DNA of 51,978 bases from Betaproteobacteria bacterium (lineage in GTDB: Bacteria > Pseudomonadota > Gammaproteobacteria > Burkholderiales > Thiobacillaceae), in assembly GCA_020061585.1 (NCBI GenBank), contig JAGUXX010000101.1:1-51978 (forward strand), written 5' to 3'. Each line of letters starts with the position of its first letter. Positions within the stretch are counted from its first letter, which is position 1. Below, piece after piece: positions 35,739-44,114 of this stretch. Both the position numbers and the translations under genes were made by a program. The notes under the pieces are model-generated. The model had not been told where the DNA came from. It did no database searches and was given only the letters and a program-made list of their open reading frames with translations.

Positions 35739-36527
35739 ATGGCACTGCAAGTTGAAAGCGCTGACCCTCTGGTCAAGTGCTATGAGAAGCTATGTCAAAT
35801 TCCGAATGAGGAATACGAGGCAATCCTTGAGCGGTTCTATACGGGAATACTATGCAAAGGCGATACGGCTGTGGATGTTGGTGCGCATGTTGGACGACAT
35901 ACTCTGCCCCTCGCGGCTTGCGTCGGCGATGGCGGAATGGTATTTGCGTTTGAACCGTTACCGCACCTCTACAACCGATTGATCGGTGTCGTATCGGCAA
36001 CCGGCCGGTCAAACATCCGTTTATATGATTGTGCATTGTCTCGTGAAGTAGGGGAGGCGGAATTTATCCATGTGGAGGATGCACCAGGTCTTAGCGGCCT
36101 TATGCATCGCACTAGCCAAGATGGTCATGTCATAAAAACCATTAAGGTATCGCTGGACCTGCTCGATAATATAGTGACTACCAGGCATCCGGTACGCTTT
36201 ATCAAGATTGATGCAGAGGGTGCGGATTTCTTTATCCTTCAAGGATCTAGAAAAATACTGGCCGAGGATCGTCCAGTTGTCGTTTTTGAGAGTGGAAAAA
36301 TGAAGTCGCTCCCAGCCAAAAGCTATGGGTACTCTCAGGATGATTTCGTGAGGTTCTTTGAAGAGTATCGATATTCACTCTACGATATTGGCGGATTCAA
36401 GTTCGATTTCAAATATTGGGACAAGCCGACTTTAAATGATTTTGTTGCATTGCCCGTAGAGCGAGAGTCATATTTTCGAGAGATTTTGCTTGCATCGGTG
36501 CTTTGTCAGATTGTCGCTAAGAATTGA
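35739..36527 (+). CDS. FkbM-family methyltransferase
   Basis: A 262-residue SAM-dependent methyltransferase. Motif I is TAVDVGAHVGRHTLPLA, followed by VFAFEPLPHLYNRL and the FkbM-specific VRFIKIDAEGADFFILQGSRKIL near the middle. FkbM enzymes O-methylate sugars or polyketides; in capsule loci they usually cap or decorate glycans. ATG 35739 with TTGGAGT before it is preferred over TTG 35724. It follows the mannanase gene closely. Confidence 0.88.
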   Translation: MALQVESADPLVKCYEKLCQIPNEEYEAILERFYTGILCKGDTAVDVGAHVGRHTLPLAACVGDGGMVFAFEPLPHLYNRLIGVVSATGRSNIRLYDCALSREVGEAEFIHVEDAPGLSGLMHRTSQDGHVIKTIKVSLDLLDNIVTTRHPVRFIKIDAEGADFFILQGSRKILAEDRPVVVFESGKMKSLPAKSYGYSQDDFVRFFEEYRYSLYDIGGFKFDFKYWDKPTLNDFVALPVERESYFREILLASVLCQIVAKN

Positions 36528-36590
36528 TTTCAAGATTTTGGCTTTGAGTGAAATCAATCCCGTTTCGAGAGCGGCAAGAATAAACAGTGA

Positions 36591-37067
36591 ACAACTTTGT
36601 ACGTTTATCGCGACAACGATCTCCCAAAGAATTTCCATGTGATTCCGGCTTTTCAGCGGGGCGATTCTGAGGCCATACAGTCTGGAGCGGACCCATTAGT
36701 GATCTGGTGTAGCGGCAGGCCGATAAGTGAATTTCTACATGTGGACAACATGACGGCTGCCAGCGTGATTGTGATGAATCTCGATGAGGTGACATATCAG
36801 GCGAATACACTGCCGCTGGTGTCGCACATCAATGTAGGCTCTGGGCTGCATTGCACGATACGCGAGTTGGCTGAAACGATTGCCAAGGTAACGGGCTTCG
36901 CTGGCCGTTTGGCATTTGATGCGTCCACGTCGGATGATCCGCCGCGCAAGTCGATGGATGTGTCGCGCATTAAGGCGCTGGGTTGGCCGGAGGCGATTGG
37001 CCTTGAAGAAGGTCTGCGTGATGTCTATGCGTGCTCTGTGGTCAATCTGGATCGTTTAAGGCCATGA
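36591..37067 (+). pseudogene. 5'-truncated GDP-L-fucose synthase remnant
   Basis: About 158 codons encode only the C-terminal half of a GDP-L-fucose synthase (Fcl/WcaG). TLYVYRDNDLPKNFHVIPAF corresponds to the NLYGPxDNxxLxxSHVIPAL region, GRPISEFLHVDNM to the substrate-binding RREFLHVDD region, and INVGSG, TIRELAETIAKVTGF and PPRKSMDVSRIKALGW to the C-terminal end. The NADP-binding half and the S-Y-K catalytic residues are missing; an in-frame TGA lies at 36588-36590 and only about 60 bases separate it from the preceding gene. It is probably a relic of recombination in the locus, unlikely to be active. The stop overlaps the next gene's ATG. Confidence 0.85.
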
Positions 37068-39808
37068 GCGTGGGCTCGGACATGCCTACGAAACGAGGCG
37101 GGGCAGGGAGGCCTCTTATCAATATCTGGCTTGATGACTCGGCGCTGGATACGGGCGCACAAGCAGCATGGCATGATTTTTTAAACTTCGCATGCGAATC
37201 GGTGGGCGGGGCGGCACGCATCGAGGCATTTTCAGGGATGCCGCCTGACTCGTCTTTACCCTTTGTTTATCTGTCCGATAGCGCCGCCTTGACGCGCAAG
37301 TTGCTGTTGTACGGAGTGCCGATCCACATCCAGCCGAAAACCGCGCCGGAGTATGTTGATGGCCATGTCTATTGGCAGTGGTTGGTACATCGGCGAGATG
37401 TGCTGGTTGCGGCGAATTTGAAACCGGTACAACGTGGCGTGACATTGATCAGTTCGATATATCGCGGTGATGTCTTTCTGGATGGTTTTTTAAGAAATTC
37501 AGCCAGATTGCAAGGCTATGCCGATTGCGAGCATTTGCTGGTCAGGGCGGCATCGCCCGGGAATGAACATGAAGGTCTGGTAAAACATGTTCGGGCGCAT
37601 TCTGGTGCGGTTTATCTGAATCTGGCGCAAGACCCTGGACTGTATGAAGTATGGAATCTCGGTGTCCGTCTGGCGACGGGGCGCTACCTTTCGAACGCAA
37701 ACATAGACGATCGCCGCGCCCCGGAGCATCTTGCTTTTTTGCGAGATGAATTGGCAAGCAAGACCCATGTTGATGTGGCTAGTGCCGCATTGCGCATTTC
37801 CACTGAAAAAAATCTCGACTGGGAATCTTCGGGTGATTGTCCGTTGCTCTTCGCGAGGGTCGCCGACAAGCTGTATACGGCAAGCGCGCTGTTCAAACAT
37901 TCAGCCAGCGGGCTGTCGTCCCGCAATCTTCCACATTGCATGCCGCTTTGGCGACGCAGTTTGCATGCGCGTGTCGGGATGTTCAACGAGAAGCGCTATG
38001 GACCTTCCGCCGATTGGGCTTTTTGGCTGCAGGCGGGTCGGCATGGCGTGATGTTTTCGTACAGTCAACGGCCGTTGGGCCTGTATTTGCGTGACGAAGC
38101 GACTTATTGGCGTAGAGATCCAGCAAACAGGAAGTTTGATGCGTATATCGCAAAGTCTTTTGCCGATCTGGCTCAAGAAAACGCAGATCGGAAGGCCGGC
38201 AGTACACATCGACTTGCCCGTCCTGTGGCGCAGGTGGTTTCGAAAACAGTGATGATGCTGCGAGCCGGAGCATGTTACGAAGGTCTGGGCTGGCTGCTGA
38301 AAGTGGCTGCCAGTGACATGTACCGCCGCGAATCGACGCGCGAGTTGGTCGACAAGGTGGCTAGGCGGTTTTTGGGGTGTTCGGACTTTGCTGATGTGGC
38401 CATACGTTTCGTCCGACTTATGGACGCGGATGGTCCATTCGATTTGGCGTTGTTCAATGCCCTGGTGGATCTGGTGCATGGTTTCGATCCAATCCTGTTG
38501 GGAGAGGCGGCGCATGCCATCGAACGCACGCTCAAGTTTGTGTGCCACGATCTGCATGCCTGCACAGGCGATATTCGCGGCTTGCTGCTGCTGGCAATGC
38601 TGGCACGCAAAAGGGCTGATTGGACGGCGGAGCAGGTTCTGTTGCAGCGAATGCACGATTCCGATAAGTCGGCATTCTGGCTGCACTTTCAGTCGGTGTA
38701 TCGTTTTGTCCGACCTTTGCCGGATGTGTGTGGTGCCGTGTCGACTATTGCGTCCTCGTTTGTTATCAACCAACCGGCAACGCGCTATCACCTTACCTAT
38801 TTTCCTGATTACACCAAGAACACCTATCAGAGTTTGCTTTACTCGCCACTGCGCGCGATGGGGGCAACTTTGCGAGGAACATCGGACATCGCCGATTTTT
38901 TGACGATCGAGCCCATTCCTGAGCAAGCAAATATTCTGCACGTCCATTGGGTTAGCCCATTGTTCGGCCCCGACAAGCACAATGACCTATCCTCCCTACA
39001 TGCCGAACGCGCGGCGGCATTCCTGGCCGGGTTGAAGCGACAAAAGGAGCGTGGATTTACGTTGTACTGGACGATACACAATCGGTTGAGTCACGAAACG
39101 ATCGACCCGAAAGCGGAGGAGGCATTCCGTCAAGCCTTGTACCGTTTGGCGGATCGGGTATTTATCCATCATCCCCTTGCTGTGAGCTTGCTGGACTGGC
39201 TGCCCGATACGGGCAAGCTTTGTCTAAGCGAGCATGGCGATTTTGGAGTGGCCGCTGCCGATCGTATCTCTCGCACCGAGGCACGCCAGTCGATAGGCTG
39301 GAATGAATCGGATTTTGTCGTGATGCATGTAGGGCAGGTGCGCGACTACAAATCCTTGGCCGATTATCTGCCGGTGCTGTTCGATCAACTTCTCCAGACA
39401 CCGGATATGAAGCTTGTGATCGCCGGGATCATTCAGTCGTCGGCCGCGCGGCGGTGGTTGAAGGAGCACCAGCATCCACGACTGCTGGCGCGCAATACAT
39501 TCCTGACCGAATCGGAGTTGACCGCCTACATGCGAGCGGCGGATGTGGGGTTTCTGGCTTATGGCGCGACCTTGACTTCGGGCACACTGTTCCACTGGTT
39601 GACTTGCGGACGCGCGGTGCTGGCGCCTGCCAGCGGTACCATACCGGCATATCTGGTTGATGGCTGGAATGGGTTTTCCTATAGCGATAGTGAATCTCTG
39701 AAACGGGTGCTGACACTTTGCGCGCAACTGCCCAAAGCAGAAATGACGCGCCTTGAACACAATGCCCGGTCTACGGCAATGCAATTGAAATGGGGGATGG
39801 ACGTTTGA
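37064..39808 (+). CDS. Two-domain glycosyltransferase (GT2-like plus GT4-like)
   Basis: A 914-residue cytoplasmic protein. Residues about 125-330 form a GT-A/GT2-type domain: VTLISSIYRGDVFLDGFLRN, YEVWNLGVRLATGRYLSNANIDDRR (acidic metal site) and YGPSADWAFWLQAG. About 560-914 form a GT-B domain: ILHVHWVSPLFGP, FTLYWTIHNRLSHE, FVVMHVGQVRDYKSLADYLPVL, LVIAGII and AADVGFLAYGATLTSGTLFHWLTCGRAVLAP. Two linkages could therefore be made by one chain. Sugars are unknown. Start ATG 37064 overlaps the stop of the fucose-synthase remnant. A 272-base spacer without recognised gene follows. Confidence 0.82.
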   Translation: MSVGSDMPTKRGGAGRPLINIWLDDSALDTGAQAAWHDFLNFACESVGGAARIEAFSGMPPDSSLPFVYLSDSAALTRKLLLYGVPIHIQPKTAPEYVDGHVYWQWLVHRRDVLVAANLKPVQRGVTLISSIYRGDVFLDGFLRNSARLQGYADCEHLLVRAASPGNEHEGLVKHVRAHSGAVYLNLAQDPGLYEVWNLGVRLATGRYLSNANIDDRRAPEHLAFLRDELASKTHVDVASAALRISTEKNLDWESSGDCPLLFARVADKLYTASALFKHSASGLSSRNLPHCMPLWRRSLHARVGMFNEKRYGPSADWAFWLQAGRHGVMFSYSQRPLGLYLRDEATYWRRDPANRKFDAYIAKSFADLAQENADRKAGSTHRLARPVAQVVSKTVMMLRAGACYEGLGWLLKVAASDMYRRESTRELVDKVARRFLGCSDFADVAIRFVRLMDADGPFDLALFNALVDLVHGFDPILLGEAAHAIERTLKFVCHDLHACTGDIRGLLLLAMLARKRADWTAEQVLLQRMHDSDKSAFWLHFQSVYRFVRPLPDVCGAVSTIASSFVINQPATRYHLTYFPDYTKNTYQSLLYSPLRAMGATLRGTSDIADFLTIEPIPEQANILHVHWVSPLFGPDKHNDLSSLHAERAAAFLAGLKRQKERGFTLYWTIHNRLSHETIDPKAEEAFRQALYRLADRVFIHHPLAVSLLDWLPDTGKLCLSEHGDFGVAAADRISRTEARQSIGWNESDFVVMHVGQVRDYKSLADYLPVLFDQLLQTPDMKLVIAGIIQSSAARRWLKEHQHPRLLARNTFLTESELTAYMRAADVGFLAYGATLTSGTLFHWLTCGRAVLAPASGTIPAYLVDGWNGFSYSDSESLKRVLTLCAQLPKAEMTRLEHNARSTAMQLKWGMDV

Positions 39809-40080
39809 TCATTCTGATTGGGTACCCGATTCGTTCCTCTAGGTTCCGTCTCGCCAGCAAGTCAGGCCAGGGAGAGAACGGGGGCGTTGTCGCGCGCAGC
39901 GGGAGCGTCGATCAAGCGAATTTTGGCAAATACTGGCAATATCGAATGGAACCAAGCTTAGCAAGGCCTTTTTCCATTCTTCAAAAGTCCATCAACTTCT
40001 GTTGCATCGCTCGGGCTTAAACAAATTACAGGGGTAAGCGTGAACAAGTTTTCTGCTGAACATTGGGTACGACATCAATC

Positions 40081-41604
40081 ATGAACAAACTACTTATCGT
40101 TGGACATCCATCATCGCGATACCAATTGGTTGAGCAACTGCTGAACGATTGCGGGATGAAGCCAGCGCTACCTTCGCGCCGCGAAGCGCTAGCCCCCACG
40201 GAGATCAGCGCGATTCTGCTCAAGGCGCATGGTGTTTCACCACTGACACAGGCTGTACTTGATGCCCCGATCCGGCAAATCGAACCCGGCCCGATCTGGC
40301 ATGGGATGGCGCTCGATCTCATCCTTGGCAATCTTGAACAGGCGCTGTGGGGTTGGTCTGATTCACAGTCCATTTATCTGCTGGATTACTGGCGAGCACA
40401 GGACCCGACCATCACCTTTATTCTGGTCTATGACAATTTGTCCAATGTTCTTGTCCAGTCGGGAACGGATGGTAGTCCGACCCAGGATGAACTGGAGCAA
40501 CGTGTTCGCAACTGGCGGATATACAACGAAGCACTGCTGCACTTTTACTTGCGCAACACTGAACGTGCGCTCTTGGTGCATGCGCAGCAGGTCGGGTTTT
40601 CGGTAAACATCTGTCTCCAGCAGGTCAGCGCTCGTATCAGCGCGCCACTGGAAGACCCCGCCAGATTATCCAAGGAAATGGTTAATTCGGACTCGCCCGA
40701 GTTGAATGAGGACCCACTGACGTCGGCAATGGATCTTGTTCACCAATCTGTGCCGCTTGCCGAAGGGGAGGCGCAATTGCTGGAGGTTTTATATCCGATC
40801 AAGGCATTCTTGGGCGATGTATTGACGCAGGATTTTCCCGAAGCAGTGGCGTTGTACGATGAGCTGCAAGCTGCGGCGAGTATTCCCCTGGCTGATGGGG
40901 CTCAAGGAGACCTGGCACGGCAAGCGTTGCACGCAATGAATTCGCTACAGGGAGAGCTGGATCGGCTGCTGCGAACAAGCCAGGATAGGCAGAACAAACT
41001 TGAGGCTCTTCTTGCTAGCCAGGAGCGGGCGATTGAGCAGTCAAATAAACTCGAACTACTTGAGCTACAGCAACAATCGTCTCAATATGGAACTGGTGGT
41101 AATGGCAACGGTTTGCTTGTCGAGCGTGATCAAAGTGAACTCGTCGCGGAGAATCAACGTTTGCTTGAGCAATTGCATCGCGCTCAGGAAGACATGGAGC
41201 GCTTCTATCTTGAAAATCAGTCACTCAAGGCTGCGGCGAAACCCCAAAAAGCCGTTTACTACGGTGCCGCCGAGCGGGTGAAGCGACAACTCAGTTATCG
41301 ACTTGGCGCAACGATGATCGAAAAGTCTCGCAGTGTAGGCGGATGGGTGTCGATGCCGTGGGCGCTTGTTCGGGAAACCCGGCGTTTTCTGAATGACCGG
41401 GCCAAGCAATCGGCCGAGAAAATGCCACCTTTGTCTGCCTACGACGATGCTTACGAAGCCGAGCACGTGAAGAAGCACCTGTCTTACCGCTTGGGCGCCC
41501 TGTTGTTGACCAATGTCCGTAGTCCTGTCGGCTGGGTCAAACTGCCGTTTGTACTCAGGCATGAAATCAAGGTGTACAAAAAGGAAAAAGGAATTGTCTG
41601 GTAG
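40081..41604 (+). CDS. Sulfotransferase-like/coiled-coil protein, module gene A, copy 2
   Basis: A 507-residue paralogue of the protein at 25259-27295. The heads align throughout (IVGHPSSRYQLVEQLLNDCGM, PIWHGMALDLILGNLEQALWGWSD, FILVYDNLSNVLVQ, RALLVHAQQVGFSVN). The coiled-coil part is much shorter and keeps one copy of ENQRLLEQLHRAQEDMERFYLEN. The C-terminus again has two tandem motifs: ERVKRQLSYRLGATMIEK...GGWVSMPWAL (from about 396) and EHVKKHLSYRLGALLL...SPVGWVKLPFVL (from about 458). ATG 40081 is chosen because it matches the copy 1 N-terminus. Likely sulfotransferase fold, activity unproven. Confidence 0.6.
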   Translation: MNKLLIVGHPSSRYQLVEQLLNDCGMKPALPSRREALAPTEISAILLKAHGVSPLTQAVLDAPIRQIEPGPIWHGMALDLILGNLEQALWGWSDSQSIYLLDYWRAQDPTITFILVYDNLSNVLVQSGTDGSPTQDELEQRVRNWRIYNEALLHFYLRNTERALLVHAQQVGFSVNICLQQVSARISAPLEDPARLSKEMVNSDSPELNEDPLTSAMDLVHQSVPLAEGEAQLLEVLYPIKAFLGDVLTQDFPEAVALYDELQAAASIPLADGAQGDLARQALHAMNSLQGELDRLLRTSQDRQNKLEALLASQERAIEQSNKLELLELQQQSSQYGTGGNGNGLLVERDQSELVAENQRLLEQLHRAQEDMERFYLENQSLKAAAKPQKAVYYGAAERVKRQLSYRLGATMIEKSRSVGGWVSMPWALVRETRRFLNDRAKQSAEKMPPLSAYDDAYEAEHVKKHLSYRLGALLLTNVRSPVGWVKLPFVLRHEIKVYKKEKGIVW

Positions 41605-41634
41605 TTGTGTTTGCAGCCAGCAAGTGTGGTGCAA

Positions 41635-41729
41635 CAACAGACTAGACCTTTGAACCACGAGTAAGGACGATCAGGACAGGGTTTGTGCGGATTGCATGGT
41701 CGTCTGTTGCCCTGTAGGCGGTGCAATCC
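41635..41729 (+). other. Cluster of interleaved inverted repeats between module genes A and B, copy 2
   Basis: Three pairs of arms: CAACAGAC (41635-41642) with GTCTGTTG (41702-41709), ACAGGG (41676-41681) with CCCTGT (41710-41715), and GGATTGCA (41689-41696) with TGCAATCC (41722-41729). The second and third pairs cross, as in a pseudoknot. It lies in a 274-base non-coding gap; the matching junction in copy 1 has no gap at all. Confidence 0.4.
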
Positions 41730-41801
41730 CTAGGCGAGGATACACTCGGCATGCTTGTTGACCGGCCATCCAATGGGTGGTTGATGAGCGAGCAGGATCG
41801 A

Positions 41802-41813
41802 AGTTTCGAAACT
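41802..41813. promoter_or_regulatory. 12-base perfect palindrome before module gene B, copy 2
   Basis: AGTTTCGAAACT is self-complementary and lies 65 bases before the ATG at 41879, a suitable place for an operator. No promoter is clear beside it. Confidence 0.3.
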
Positions 41814-41878
41814 CGAATTGTGTTCTAAACAGCTTTCGATTGAATCAAATTGGTTAATGCACAAATAAGGGCTATTGG

Positions 41879-44110
41879 ATGATCGAGACCAGACAAAGTG
41901 TGCCTACCCTGCAAAGTTGGTTGCAACACTTGTTGGCCTTAACGCCGCCAACCGGCGTGACTTATGTCGGAGCCGGTAACGGAAGCAATCCCTGGATCAA
42001 GCTGCTGCAAGATGCCAAGGCGCCGAATGTGACGCTGGTTGAAGGCGACGACATGCAATACCAGCAACTCCAACGAGGCCTAGTGGTACCTGAGAACTGG
42101 CGTCTCGTTCGGAATGTCGTCGCCGCCGAGTCAAGTCCGGTCGTGTTTTATCGTGCCAGCATTGGCGGCGAAAGCGGCTTGCTTGAGCCGGAAGGTCTCA
42201 GGCTGCTTTGGCCGAACATACAGACGCGCGACAAGCAAACACGTCATGCCGTCATCCTGTCCGAACTCCTGCAAGAGACGGCCGGGGGGGGCAACTGGTT
42301 GTTCGTTGATTGTCTGCCGGCGTTGCCACTGATCCAGGGTGCGGCAAGCCAATTGGACAATATCGAAGTTATCGTGGCGCGCATGCTTCTGGATGATTCG
42401 GGCATGCCAGCAAGCCTATCAGACCAGCGTCCGCTGCAAGACTGGCTCAATGAAAATGGCTTTCGTCTGCTTATCAAGCAGGAAGGCCATCATCCCGCAC
42501 TGGGATATGGATTATTCGTCAGGGATCAGCAGAGCAGCGCAAACCACTTGCGCATACAGGTGTGCGAAGCAACAAAAAAGCAGCAAGAACTCGACCAGCA
42601 ACTTTCTCAGGCACGATCCGATGCCGATAAGCAGAAGACCCCTGTGCTTCGGCAGCAAAACGAGCAACTCACTCAAAAGACAGCTATCAGCAACCAACTG
42701 AGCGTTATTTCCGCTATCGGAGAATCCAATACGCAACGTCTTGCAATCAAGCAACTTGAACTGAACCGCTTGCGAAAAAGCCTGAAAATAGCTCAAGAAA
42801 ATGGCAGGCCCTCCGCAACTGAATTCAAGCTGTCGCACAAGATCACGATGGACTTGGGCGAAGCCTGGGCCGGCAATACGGTCAATACCGTTATCTTCAG
42901 ACACCACGGTTTGCTCACTCAGGGCCTATTCCAATACACCGCCTTCTACGTCGACGACAAGACTCTGCGTTTCGTGCGCAGACGATTGTCCACCGATGAA
43001 CTGGACATTTACGATCTACCGGGCAACTTCAACCTGCGTGATGCCCATAACAGCATCAGCCTCGGCATGGATCGAAAGGGAATACTGCACGTCAGCTACG
43101 ATCATCATGCCAGCAAGTTGCGTTACCGTCGTTCGTTGGAGCCGCATAGCATTACAGGTTGGACCGACGATTTAACAATGACCGGTCAACATGAAGACAA
43201 GGTCACTTACCCAACTTTCATCCTGCCGCGCGAAGAGCATCCCCTTACTTTGCTCTACCGTGACGGGCGGGACAATAAAGGCAGTGCGCGGCTTAAAACC
43301 TACGACGAAGACACCCAAACATGGAAAGACCGCCCGGAGCCCATCCTCAGCGGTGCGGAACATAAACCTTGGACAAGCAACGCATACTGGAATCATCCAG
43401 CCATTGGCAACGATGGTTCCCTGCACCTCTCGTTCGTATGGCGTACAGGTATGATCGGCAATCAGCAGTTGGTCAACAACGTCAACATCGGCTATGCCTG
43501 GTCGCCGGACAACGGTTGGAATTGGTTCACCGCGCTTGGCCAAATCAACAAGTTGCCGATAACACAAGTCACGGCGGAAACGGTATGGCCTGTGCCGCCA
43601 GGCAGCAATCTTATCAATCAAACCAGCATGGCTCTGGATAGCTGCAACTTCCCGCACATCGTGTTTTACGCCAACGATGCGGATGGCATTCCGCAGTACC
43701 AGCACATTTGGTTCGATGGCAAGGAATGGCGGCACCAGTACCTATCAAATCGAACTCAAGCCTTCAATTTGCAAGGTGGGGGTACGCTGAGGATCCCGAT
43801 CAGCCGACCAGAGATCGTACTGGACGATGCCGACAATGCATATGTCATCTATCGGGGTGATTTGAGCGGTAATCGCATGCAAGTTACATTCTTGCCAGCG
43901 CCGCGTTACACCTATCAGGCTCGCAACAATCAGGTTTTATCCGAGGAAGACCTGGCGCAAGCCGAGCCTGTAATTGACCGACAACGCTGGCAACATCACC
44001 GCCGTTTGGCATTGCTGCTGCAGTGCAACGAGCAACCCGACCATGATGTGGGGCATAAGGTTGTTACCAGCCCGGTGACATTGATCGAAGCAACAATTGA
44101 AATTGAGTAA
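41879..44110 (+). CDS. Methyltransferase-like head fused to PL24/PL25-like beta-propeller, module gene B, copy 2
   Basis: A 743-residue protein in three parts. Residues 1-215 match the head of the protein at 27295 (VTYVGAGNGSNPWIKLL, VTLVEGDDMQYQQL, GNWLFVDCLPALPL). Residues about 225-315 are helical/coiled coil. Residues about 320-720 form a BNR_4-type seven-bladed propeller: DAHNSISLGMDRKGILHVSYDHH with H390 and H410, then TYPTF...LLYRDG with Y444 and R461. This His-His-Tyr-Arg set and its spacing resemble the active site of ulvan lyases PL24/PL25, as I recall them. Copy 1 has a repeat coil instead of a propeller. There is no signal peptide, so the domain would act in the cytoplasm or be moved otherwise. 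Lyase activity is inference. Confidence 0.7.
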   Translation: MIETRQSVPTLQSWLQHLLALTPPTGVTYVGAGNGSNPWIKLLQDAKAPNVTLVEGDDMQYQQLQRGLVVPENWRLVRNVVAAESSPVVFYRASIGGESGLLEPEGLRLLWPNIQTRDKQTRHAVILSELLQETAGGGNWLFVDCLPALPLIQGAASQLDNIEVIVARMLLDDSGMPASLSDQRPLQDWLNENGFRLLIKQEGHHPALGYGLFVRDQQSSANHLRIQVCEATKKQQELDQQLSQARSDADKQKTPVLRQQNEQLTQKTAISNQLSVISAIGESNTQRLAIKQLELNRLRKSLKIAQENGRPSATEFKLSHKITMDLGEAWAGNTVNTVIFRHHGLLTQGLFQYTAFYVDDKTLRFVRRRLSTDELDIYDLPGNFNLRDAHNSISLGMDRKGILHVSYDHHASKLRYRRSLEPHSITGWTDDLTMTGQHEDKVTYPTFILPREEHPLTLLYRDGRDNKGSARLKTYDEDTQTWKDRPEPILSGAEHKPWTSNAYWNHPAIGNDGSLHLSFVWRTGMIGNQQLVNNVNIGYAWSPDNGWNWFTALGQINKLPITQVTAETVWPVPPGSNLINQTSMALDSCNFPHIVFYANDADGIPQYQHIWFDGKEWRHQYLSNRTQAFNLQGGGTLRIPISRPEIVLDDADNAYVIYRGDLSGNRMQVTFLPAPRYTYQARNNQVLSEEDLAQAEPVIDRQRWQHHRRLALLLQCNEQPDHDVGHKVVTSPVTLIEATIEIE

Positions 44111-44114
44111 AGAA

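Noticed and set aside
39809-40080. Short frame of 76 codons overlapping the end of the two-domain glycosyltransferase
   Set aside because: Composition and sequence are not protein-like and it starts within the upstream gene; I see nothing else in the 272-base spacer.
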